DNA from: an uncultured bacterium
Lineage (GTDB): Bacteria; Bacillota; Limnochordia; DTU080; JAAYLA01
Direction: 5' to 3'
DNA: 29,396 nt
Assembly (NCBI GenBank): GCA_937983075.1
Contig: CALKAQ010000019.1
Location: forward strand, 1-29,396
Below the pieces are notes generated by a model. The model saw only the letters and a program-made list of their open reading frames with translations. It searched no databases and was not told the origin of the DNA. Below, one piece after another: positions 22,696 to 29,396 of this stretch (its first letter is position 1; each line of letters opens with the position of its first letter). Both the position numbers and the translations under genes were made by a program.

Positions 22696-25374
22696 ATGAG
22701 TGAAGTGGCGAAGCACTTGAACCAAGTCAAGGTACGGGACATCGAGGCACTTGAATGGCTCGAGTCGCTGGACTACGTATTGGAGCACGGCGGTCCCGAA
22801 CGTGTGAAGGAGTTGTTAGAGCTTCTTCAAATTCGAGCGCAGCAAGCCGGCGTACAAATTCCCTACTCGGCCACGACACCTTATATCAATACGATTCCTG
22901 CAGAGAAACAAACCCCCTATCCCGGGAGCCGAGAAATCGAACGGCGCATCAAGAGCATTATTCGCTGGAACGCCATGGCCATGGTTGTGCGCGCGAACCG
23001 CGAGGAAGACGGAATTGGTGGCCACATTTCCACTTTCGCTTCCGCGGCGACGCTGTATGAAGTTGGCTTCAACCATTTCTTCCGAGGTCCCGATGCGGAA
23101 AACGGCGGCGACCAGGTGTTCTTTCAAGGCCATGCGGCTCCGGGCATCTATGCACGTGCGTTTCTTGAAGGCCGCTTAACCGAGGAGCAGCTCAGAAACT
23201 TCCGCCGCGAACTCAGAAAAGAGGGCGGTCTGTCGTCTTATCCGCACCCGTGGCTCATGCCGGACTTCTGGCAGTTCCCAACCGTATCCATGGGGCTCGG
23301 GCCGATTATGGCCATTTACCAAGCACGATTCAACCGCTATTTGGAACATCGAGGATTAAAGGAACCTACCGACGCCAAAGTTTGGGCGTTTTTGGGCGAC
23401 GGCGAAACGGACGAACCCGAAACGCTGGGTGCCATTTCGCTTGCCGCACGGGAGAAGCTCGACAATTTGATCTTTGTCATCAACTGCAATTTGCAGCGCC
23501 TCGACGGACCGGTGCGCGGCAACTCCAAGATCATCCAAGAGCTCGAAGCGGTTTTCCGCGGGGCAGGCTGGAACGTCATCAAGGTCATTTGGGGCAGCGA
23601 TTGGGATCCGCTTCTGGCGAAAGACAAAGAAGGCCGTTTGGTCAAGCGCATGACCGAAGTGATCGACGGTCAGTACCAGAAGTATGTCGTCGAGAGCGGA
23701 GACTATATTCGCAAGGACTTCTTCGGTGCCGACCCGGAACTTCTCAAGATGGTCGAGCATCTGTCCGACGAACAACTCGAGCGGATGAACCGCGGCGGGC
23801 ACGATCCCGAGAAGATATATGCCGCATACAAAGCCGCGGTGGAGCACAAAGGCTCGCCGACGGTCATTCTCGCCAAGACCGTCAAAGGATACGGCTTGGG
23901 CGAAAGCGGTGAAGGAAAGAACATCACGCACCAGCAGAAGATGATGAATGAAGATGAGCTGCGTGAATTCCGCACCCGCTTCGGCATCCCCATTTCAGAC
24001 GAGAAAGTCGCGGAGGCTCCGTTCTACAAGCCGCCCGAGGACAGCCCCGAGATCAAGTACCTCAAGAAGCGCCGTGAGGAGCTCGGCGGCTACCTGCCGC
24101 AGCGCAGGGTCAAGGCGAAGCCGATCGAGATGCCGGCGGACTCCGCTTTCGAAGAATTCTACGCCGGAACCGATCGGAAAGTCAGCACGACCATGGCGAT
24201 GGTCCGCTTGATCACCAACCTCCTGCGCGACAAGAATATCGGCAAACTGATTGTGCCGATTGTGCCGGACGAGGCGCGGACATTCGGCATGGAAGCGATG
24301 TTCCGCCAGTTCGGAATCTACTCGTCCGTCGGTCAGTTGTACGAGCCTGTCGACGCTGCAACGCTTCTGCCTTACCGTGAAGCGAAGTCGGGTCAGCTCA
24401 TCAACGAAGGCATTACCGAAGCCGGAGCGATGTCTTCGTTTATCGCGGCGGGTACGGCGTACGCAACCCATGGGATCAACACGATACCGATCTACATGTA
24501 CTACTCGATGTTCGGATATCAGCGTGTCGGTGATCTCATGTGGGCGGCCGGCGATATGCGGGCGAAAGGGTTCCTCGTCGGCGGTACCGCGGGACGCACA
24601 ACGCTCAACGGTGAAGGGCTGCAACACCAAGACGGCCATAGCCATCTGCTCATGTACGCTCTGCCGAACCTGAAGGCATACGACCCTGCTTTCGGCTACG
24701 AAATTGCGGTCATTGTCAAGGACGGCATCCGGCGGATGTACAAAGAGCAGGAGGACATTTTCTACTACCTCACCGTTACGAACGAGGCTTATCCGCAATT
24801 GCCCATGCCGGAAGGCGTTGAAGAAGGCATTCTGCGCGGCATGTACAAAGTGCGTCGTTCAGAGCTCAAAGACGCGAAGCTTCACGCTCAGCTGTTGGGA
24901 AGCGGCGCAATTTTGAACGAGGTGCTCAAAGCACAGGAAGTTCTTGCCGAGAAATACGGTGTGGCAGCCGACGTTTGGAGCGTCACCAGCTACAAGTCAT
25001 TGTACTGGGATGCCATCGGCGCCGAACGCTGGAACTTGCACAATCCCGGCAAGACGCCTCGGGAAGCTTACGTCACACAATGCCTAAAGGATGAACCTGG
25101 TGTATTTGTGGCGGCTTCGGATTATGTACGCACACTGCCTGAATCGATCGCACGCTGGGTGCCCGGAACCTTCAAGACGCTCGGTACCGACGGGTTTGGG
25201 CGCAGCGAGACGCGTCAGGCTTTGCGCGACTTCTTCGAAGTCGACTACCGCTACGTCGTCTTGAGCGCATTAACCGCGTTGGCCGAGGAAGGCAAGGTCA
25301 CGCAAAAGGTACTCAAGCAGGCAATCAAAGACTTGGAAATCAATCCGGACAAGTTGGATCCGCACACGTCGTAA
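22696..25374 (+). CDS. aceE: Pyruvate dehydrogenase E1, homodimeric AceE type
   Basis: The 892-residue single-chain E1 decarboxylates pyruvate and acetylates the E2 lipoyl arm. It begins in the usual way (DIEALEWLESLDYVLEHGGPER) and has GHISTFASAATLYEVGFNHFF, DQVFFQGHAAPGIYARAFLEGRL, the thiamine motif GDGETDEPET (GDG 234-236) ending NCN (263-265), LQRLDGPVRGNSKIIQELE, and PDEARTFGMEAMFRQFGIYS in the second half. Length matches E. coli AceE (887). ATG 22696 is chosen at the start of the homologous region; AAGGA lies 12 bases upstream, and ATG 22684 or TTG 22687 are nearer. It heads an aceE-E2-lpd operon under its own promoter. This E1 type is typical of Proteobacteria and Actinobacteria, while most Bacillales use the alpha/beta type. 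Confidence 0.96.
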   Translation: MSEVAKHLNQVKVRDIEALEWLESLDYVLEHGGPERVKELLELLQIRAQQAGVQIPYSATTPYINTIPAEKQTPYPGSREIERRIKSIIRWNAMAMVVRANREEDGIGGHISTFASAATLYEVGFNHFFRGPDAENGGDQVFFQGHAAPGIYARAFLEGRLTEEQLRNFRRELRKEGGLSSYPHPWLMPDFWQFPTVSMGLGPIMAIYQARFNRYLEHRGLKEPTDAKVWAFLGDGETDEPETLGAISLAAREKLDNLIFVINCNLQRLDGPVRGNSKIIQELEAVFRGAGWNVIKVIWGSDWDPLLAKDKEGRLVKRMTEVIDGQYQKYVVESGDYIRKDFFGADPELLKMVEHLSDEQLERMNRGGHDPEKIYAAYKAAVEHKGSPTVILAKTVKGYGLGESGEGKNITHQQKMMNEDELREFRTRFGIPISDEKVAEAPFYKPPEDSPEIKYLKKRREELGGYLPQRRVKAKPIEMPADSAFEEFYAGTDRKVSTTMAMVRLITNLLRDKNIGKLIVPIVPDEARTFGMEAMFRQFGIYSSVGQLYEPVDAATLLPYREAKSGQLINEGITEAGAMSSFIAAGTAYATHGINTIPIYMYYSMFGYQRVGDLMWAAGDMRAKGFLVGGTAGRTTLNGEGLQHQDGHSHLLMYALPNLKAYDPAFGYEIAVIVKDGIRRMYKEQEDIFYYLTVTNEAYPQLPMPEGVEEGILRGMYKVRRSELKDAKLHAQLLGSGAILNEVLKAQEVLAEKYGVAADVWSVTSYKSLYWDAIGAERWNLHNPGKTPREAYVTQCLKDEPGVFVAASDYVRTLPESIARWVPGTFKTLGTDGFGRSETRQALRDFFEVDYRYVVLSALTALAEEGKVTQKVLKQAIKDLEINPDKLDPHTS

Positions 25375-25434
25375 GGAATGGATGCCAGCGTCGATGCGGC
25401 GTAGCGATTTTCGATTAAGGAAAGGATCGTTGAC

Positions 25435-26814
25435 ATGGCAAAAGAGTTCAGGCTTCCTCTTTTAGGCGAAAATATCGAGTCGGGAACCGTTGTAAGGATT
25501 CTCGTCCAGAAGGGCGATACGATCGAAGTCAATCAGCCTGTGCTCGAAATTGAGGCTGATAAAACGAGTGCGGAAGTGCCGTCGAACGTCAGCGGCACCG
25601 TAACCGAAATCCATGTCTCCGAAGGCGACGAGGTGAGGACGAATCAGCTCATCTTGACGCTGAGCGAGGCGGCGGAAGGTGCCGCACCTGCAGCTGAGCC
25701 GCCTGAGGAGGAAAAGGCGGAGGAGGCTCCGGCACCTGCGGGCGAAGAGGCGCAGCCGGCGGCCGCTGAAACTGCGTCGGCACCGGCTCCCGCGCCTGCT
25801 CCTGAGGTGTCGGCTGCACCGACACCGGCACCTGCAGCCGCGCCGGCGGCGTCAGCAGCAGAACAAGTATCCGATGCCGCTCTCGGAGACGGCAAACCGA
25901 TTCCAGCGGCACCGTCGGTACGTCGCTTTGCGCGGGAGGTCGGCGTCGATCTGCGGCAGGTTCAAGGAACCGGCCCCGGAGGACGCATTTCGATTGAAGA
26001 CGTCAAAGCCTACTTGCGGAGCTTGGATTTGCAGTCGCAGCCCGAACCGGCGGCAGCGGCCGCGGGCGGATTCCAGCTTCCCGTTCAGCAGCTGCCCGAC
26101 TTTGCGAAGTGGGGCCCCATTGAACGGGAGAAGATGTCCGGAATACGGCGGGCAACTGCACATCATCTCAGCCAGGCGTGGGTTGCCATCCCGCACGTCA
26201 CGCATCATGACAAAGCCGACATTACGGAGATGGAGAAGCTTCGCAAGCAATATGCGCCTCGTGTCGAACAAGCAGGCGGCAAGCTGACCATGACCGCCAT
26301 TCTGGTCAAGGTCGTTGTCGGTGCGTTGCGCCAGTTCCCGCGTTTCAACGCGAGCGTGGACATGGCCACCGAAGAAATTATTTACAAGAACTACTACAAC
26401 ATCGGAATTGCGGTCGACACGGAGCACGGCTTGCTGGTACCGGTGATCCGCGACGCCGATCGCAAGAGCTTGGTCCAAATTGCCGTCGAACTGGGCGAAA
26501 TCGCTCAAAAGGCGCGGGAACGCAAGCTGACCGCCGAGGACATGCAAGGAGGCACTTTCACGATCTCCAATCTCGGCGGCATTGGCGGAACCGGTTTCAC
26601 CCCGATTGTCAATTCGCCCGAAGTGGCGATTCTCGGCGTAGCGCGCAGTCGGATTGAGCCGGTGTATCAAGACGGGGAGTGGGTGCCGCGCAACATGCTG
26701 CCTCTCTCACTCTCATATGACCATCGCATTATTGACGGCGCGGACGCCGCTCGCTTCGTTCGTTGGATCGCCAGTGCTTTGGAAGATCCGTTCTTACTGG
26801 CGCTGGAGGGGTGA
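25435..26814 (+). CDS. Dihydrolipoyl acetyltransferase E2 of pyruvate dehydrogenase
   Basis: The 459-residue protein has one N-terminal lipoyl domain (FRLPLLGENIESGTV; lipoylated K43 in EADKTSAEVPS). An Ala/Pro/Glu-rich flexible linker of about 65 residues follows, then a subunit-binding domain (PSVRRFAREVGVDLRQVQGTGPGGRISIEDV), a second short linker and the catalytic acetyltransferase domain with HHDKADITEMEKLR and SYDHRIIDGADAARF (H430, D434). It transfers acetyl from AceE to CoA and forms the core binding E1 and E3. ATG 25435 follows AAAGGA at 8 bases, 60 bases after aceE. The Ala/Pro linker and single lipoyl domain recall the E2 partners of AceE. It is distinct from the E2 at 21129. Confidence 0.94.
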   Translation: MAKEFRLPLLGENIESGTVVRILVQKGDTIEVNQPVLEIEADKTSAEVPSNVSGTVTEIHVSEGDEVRTNQLILTLSEAAEGAAPAAEPPEEEKAEEAPAPAGEEAQPAAAETASAPAPAPAPEVSAAPTPAPAAAPAASAAEQVSDAALGDGKPIPAAPSVRRFAREVGVDLRQVQGTGPGGRISIEDVKAYLRSLDLQSQPEPAAAAAGGFQLPVQQLPDFAKWGPIEREKMSGIRRATAHHLSQAWVAIPHVTHHDKADITEMEKLRKQYAPRVEQAGGKLTMTAILVKVVVGALRQFPRFNASVDMATEEIIYKNYYNIGIAVDTEHGLLVPVIRDADRKSLVQIAVELGEIAQKARERKLTAEDMQGGTFTISNLGGIGGTGFTPIVNSPEVAILGVARSRIEPVYQDGEWVPRNMLPLSLSYDHRIIDGADAARFVRWIASALEDPFLLALEG

Positions 26815-26819
26815 AAAGC

Positions 26820-28241
26820 ATGGCAGAACAGAAATCAACTCAGGTCGTAGTAGTGGGCGGCGGGCCCGGCGGTTACGCTGCGGCATTTGCCGCCGCCGAT
26901 CTCGGTCTTGACGTAACGTTGGTCGATGCAGCCGAAAATCCCGGTGGTGTATGCTTGTATCGCGGATGCATCCCTTCGAAAGCTTTGCTGCATGTAGCCA
27001 AAGTGCTGGAAGATGCCAAGCAGGCTTCGGAGTGGGGTGTTGAATTTGCACCGCCGACCATCCATATCGATCGGGTGCGTGAGTGGAAAAACCAGGTCGT
27101 CGGACAGCTCACGTCCGGTCTCGGTGGCCTGACCCGTCAGCGCAAAATCGAATACGTTCAAGGGTGGGCCCGCTTCGCAGACGCCCATACACTGCTCGTT
27201 GACAGGGCGGAGGGCGGGCAAGCGGAGATCCGTTTCGAACACGCCATTTTGGCTACGGGCTCACGTCCGGCGACGCTGCCGGCCCACCTGACCGTCGATT
27301 CACCGCGAGTTATGGATTCCACCGCAGCGCTCGAGCTCGAGGAAGTACCTGAAACCCTTCTCGTTGTCGGCGGCGGCTACATAGGGCTGGAATTGGGCAC
27401 GGTGTACGCTTCGCTGGGCAGTCGGGTGACCGTCGTTGAGATGATGCCGACGTTGTTGCCGGGGGCCGACAGAGACCTCGTATCCGTCTTGCAGCGCAGC
27501 TTGAACAAGCGTTTTGAGAAAATCATGCTCGAAACGTCGGTGGCCGGAATGACTGAGGTCGAGGGAGGCATCAAGGTCCGGTTCGAAGGCAAGGAAGCCG
27601 GAGAGCAGACGTTCGACCGGGTGTTGGTCGCCATCGGTCGGCGGCCGAATACCGAAAACCTCGGCTTGGAAAACACCAAGGTACGTATTAACGAGAAAGG
27701 CTTCATCGAAGTCGATGAGCAACGCCGCACCGCCGAGCCCTCGATTTTCGCCATTGGAGACGTCGCTGGCGAGCCCATGCTGGCGCACAAAGCAAGCTAT
27801 GAGGGCCGTATCGCGGCGGAGGTCATTGCCGGCAAGCGTGTCGTCTATGACCCGCAGGCCATTCCGGCAGTCGTGTTTACCGATCCGGAGGTCGCTTGGT
27901 GTGGCCTGACCGAGCAGGAGGCGAAAGCCCAAGGACGCAAGGTGCAGGTGGCACGCTTCCCGTGGGCCGCATCCGGCAGAGCCTTGACCCTTGGGCGCAC
28001 GGACGGCGTCACCAAGATCATCTGCGACCCAGAAACGGAGCGGGTACTCGGTGTAGCCATCTGTGGTCCCGGCGCCGGCGAGTTGATCGCGGAGGCCGTG
28101 TTGGCCATCGAAATGGGAGCGGTCGCCGAAGATTTGGCGCTTACGATTCATGCCCATCCGACACTGTCGGAAACGGTAATGGAAAGCGCTCAGGCCGTTT
28201 TCGGCCAAGCGACTCACATCTACCGGCCGCGTCGAGGCTAA
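26820..28241 (+). CDS. lpdA: Dihydrolipoamide dehydrogenase E3
   Basis: The 473-residue flavoprotein reoxidises dihydrolipoamide and reduces NAD. It has the FAD-binding VVVGGGPGGYAAAFAAADLG, the redox disulfide C45-C50 in GGVCLYRGCIPSKALLH, the NAD-binding LLVVGGGYIGLELGTVYASLGSRVTVVE, a second FAD motif EPSIFAIGDVAGEPMLAHKA, and the catalytic dyad H446/E451 in HAHPTLSE. The disulfide loop residues YR replace the common NV of CLNVGC. ATG 26820 lies 5 bases after the E2 stop, and the SD GGAGGGGTGA overlaps the end of that gene, so the two are tightly coupled. It is the only E3 gene in the window and likely serves both dehydrogenase complexes. No clear terminator follows. Confidence 0.96.
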   Translation: MAEQKSTQVVVVGGGPGGYAAAFAAADLGLDVTLVDAAENPGGVCLYRGCIPSKALLHVAKVLEDAKQASEWGVEFAPPTIHIDRVREWKNQVVGQLTSGLGGLTRQRKIEYVQGWARFADAHTLLVDRAEGGQAEIRFEHAILATGSRPATLPAHLTVDSPRVMDSTAALELEEVPETLLVVGGGYIGLELGTVYASLGSRVTVVEMMPTLLPGADRDLVSVLQRSLNKRFEKIMLETSVAGMTEVEGGIKVRFEGKEAGEQTFDRVLVAIGRRPNTENLGLENTKVRINEKGFIEVDEQRRTAEPSIFAIGDVAGEPMLAHKASYEGRIAAEVIAGKRVVYDPQAIPAVVFTDPEVAWCGLTEQEAKAQGRKVQVARFPWAASGRALTLGRTDGVTKIICDPETERVLGVAICGPGAGELIAEAVLAIEMGAVAEDLALTIHAHPTLSETVMESAQAVFGQATHIYRPRRG

Positions 28242-28358
28242 TCGAGAAGATCATCTAACGGTACACTTTTTCAGGCCGTCACTCCTTGCAACCGGGTATA
28301 CTACCAAAGCGAAGCGCGCAAACCGCACTATTGCTGCGCGCAGCTGTGGGATCTTCCG

Positions 28359-29027
28359 GTGGAAAGGGTGGCGGCCTTTGTCATGAAATACGCTTGGGCG
28401 TTTATATTGGCGGCCGTGCTCGTCATCGGCGCAGGCGGATACTATTTGCTCAGTCAGCTAAACCAAAGCAAGGCAGCCCCCAATTCTTTGACCGAGATTG
28501 AAAAACTGACTCCAGAGGAAAAATCGCGGCTTGAAATCGATCGTTCCGTCAGCGGGTTGGGTGGTGAACTGATACAAGCGGAGCCGACGGATCAAGGCTG
28601 GATTGTCGTTGCAGAGTTCGGTGAGAGCGACGTCAATCTCGAAACGACGCTTGAAACCGCTCAAAACGTGTTCAGCGAACTCGCCCGCATTGGCATTGCG
28701 TTGGACGAAGCGGTGACGATTTTCCGTACGGATTCCCTGCGTGATCTATACGGTCATCAGCTCAAAGACGTTGTCATCGCTCGCATTGGCTTGAACGGAA
28801 GGACGTTTGAACGGGTGAATTGGCATGGGTTTGAATTTATGAACTTCGCCCGTATCGCCGATGAGTTTTGGCTTCACGACGAGCTTGAAAAGCAATGGGC
28901 GGATCTGGAGAACAAGTTGCGTTCGGAAAGCGGCAATCCGAATCAAAGGCAGCTCAACGGGGGCCAAGGCGGAGCCCAAGGCGGCGGTGGTTCTGGAAGC
29001 ACGAGCAGCGGTGGCGGTCCGGCGTAA
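28359..29027 (+). CDS. Membrane-anchored protein of unknown function
   Basis: I do not recognise this 222-residue protein. Residues about 8-32 are one transmembrane segment (YAWAFILAAVLVIGAGGYYLL) followed by a polar chain, with no lipobox and no good cleavage site, so it is likely an N-in/C-out bitopic protein. The outer part has a mixed alpha/beta region (GWIVVAEFGESDVNLETTLETAQNVFSELARI, then RDLYGHQLKDVVIARIGLNG, then FEFMNFARIADEFWLHDELEKQWADLENKL). The last 28 residues are a Gly/Ser/Gln-rich tail. The start is uncertain: GTG 28359 is used; ATG 28383 is nearer the membrane segment and neither has an ideal SD. It lies 117 bases after lpdA and before the cold-shock gene, and appears unrelated to either. 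Confidence 0.7.
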   Translation: MERVAAFVMKYAWAFILAAVLVIGAGGYYLLSQLNQSKAAPNSLTEIEKLTPEEKSRLEIDRSVSGLGGELIQAEPTDQGWIVVAEFGESDVNLETTLETAQNVFSELARIGIALDEAVTIFRTDSLRDLYGHQLKDVVIARIGLNGRTFERVNWHGFEFMNFARIADEFWLHDELEKQWADLENKLRSESGNPNQRQLNGGQGGAQGGGGSGSTSSGGGPA

Positions 29028-29074
29028 TTGCATTCGTTGGATCGCAAAAAACGCCATTTGGATGACGTTTCCTA

Positions 29075-29103
29075 TAGACAGCGGCAATGGATGGTGATAT
29101 ACT
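29075..29103 (+). promoter_or_regulatory. Sigma-A promoter of the cold-shock gene
   Basis: TAGACA (-35, 5 of 6), a 17-base spacer ending in an extended TGA, and TATACT (-10, 5 of 6). Initiation is expected near 29110, at the foot of the hairpin at 29111. Confidence 0.7.
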
Positions 29104-29110
29104 CTGCACA

Positions 29111-29126
29111 GTCGGTTGGAACCGAC
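29111..29126 (+). promoter_or_regulatory. Hairpin at the 5' end of the cold-shock mRNA
   Basis: GTCGGT and ACCGAC pair over a TGGA tetraloop, at the predicted start of transcription and just before the GGAGG SD. Such 5' terminal hairpins can stabilise mRNA. Confidence 0.5.
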
Positions 29127-29146
29127 ATCATTGAGGAGGAGATTTT

Positions 29147-29356
29147 TTGGTGCATCACGGTACCGTGAAGTGGTTTAATGCAGAGAAGGGGTACGGTTTC
29201 ATTCAGAGGCATGATGGACAAGGAGACGTGTTTGTACACTTCTCTGCGATCCAAGGCGAGGGGTACCGTACTCTTGAAGAGGGTCAAGAAATTACGTTCG
29301 AGGTGACGCAAGGACCCAAAGGGCCGCAAGCAGCCAATGTCACCATCGTTCGTTAA
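29147..29356 (+). CDS. Cold-shock protein, CspA family
   Basis: This small single-stranded nucleic-acid-binding protein (69 residues) is one complete cold-shock domain: GTVKWFNAEKGYGFIQ (RNP1) and DVFVHFSAI (RNP2), then LEEGQEITFEV and GPQAANVTIV. The family acts as an RNA chaperone. The SD GGAGG at 29135-29139 is 7 bases before TTG 29147 and 10 before GTG 29150; TTG gives the better spacing, GTG gives a start one residue shorter. It is monocistronic with its own promoter, 5' hairpin and terminator. The leader is short (about 40 bases), unlike the long thermosensing leader of E. coli cspA. Confidence 0.96.
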   Translation: MVHHGTVKWFNAEKGYGFIQRHDGQGDVFVHFSAIQGEGYRTLEEGQEITFEVTQGPKGPQAANVTIVR

Positions 29357-29365
29357 ACAACCGCC

Positions 29366-29395
29366 AGGGCTGTCCGCCATGCGACAGCCCTTTTT
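29366..29395 (+). terminator. Rho-independent terminator after the cold-shock gene
   Basis: AGGGCTGTC pairs with GACAGCCCT over an 8-base loop, followed by a T run to the end of the window. Confidence 0.92.
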
Positions 29396-29396
29396 C

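Noticed and set aside
25680..25870. GC-rich repetitive DNA within the E2 gene
   Set aside because: It is simply the Ala/Pro/Glu linker between domains, normal for this protein; long frames on both strands here are compositional.

Overview
The window reads as one end of an assembled contig from a spore-forming Firmicute (Bacillales/Alicyclobacillaceae-like by gene content; genus not assignable by eye). Supporting points are two CotF-type spore coat proteins, strong Shine-Dalgarno (SD) sequences with frequent GTG/TTG starts, sigma-A-like promoters, a futalosine-pathway MqnA homologue, pyruvate carboxylase and lysine 2,3-aminomutase. The first 47 bases are Illumina adapter, not genome, so the left edge is an artefactual contig end that truncates the first gene.

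Layout. 48-2676: the 3' part of an M14/AstE-like zinc hydrolase, then mutY, with ispH convergent. 2770-8337: a rightward set of arsR-family regulator, ABC exporter, ATP-grasp-like protein, lysine 2,3-aminomutase (kamA) and tetR-family regulator. The arsR promoter carries an overlapping dyad, and a second promoter lies inside the end of the ABC gene. 8340-10712: mqnA (leftward, from a near-consensus promoter ending at its start codon), diverging from a cyclic 2,3-diphosphoglycerate synthetase-like P-loop protein with a classic terminator. 10717-13407: two tandem leftward paralogues encoding secreted fibronectin-III-like proteins. 13954-17787: an Nfu N-terminal-domain protein and pyruvate carboxylase. 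17857-18612: two leftward CotF-family spore coat genes.

18996-28241 holds two 2-oxoacid dehydrogenase systems in series. The first is a heterodimeric E1 alpha/beta with its own E2 (branched-chain type). The second is a homodimeric AceE-type pyruvate dehydrogenase E1 with E2 and dihydrolipoamide dehydrogenase. The single E3 gene probably serves both. With pyruvate carboxylase just upstream, the right half is a pyruvate/2-oxoacid node feeding acetyl-CoA, branched acyl-CoA and oxaloacetate. The right edge has an unrecognised membrane-anchored protein and a cold-shock protein gene with a complete promoter, 5' hairpin and terminator.

Most genes are ordinary core metabolism. The parts most worth following up are the ATP-grasp-like gene beside kamA, the CPGS-like protein in a bacterium, the tandem secreted paralogues with a shared upstream element, and the large dyad over the aceE promoter. 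No CRISPR array, transposase, prophage, tRNA or rRNA was seen.
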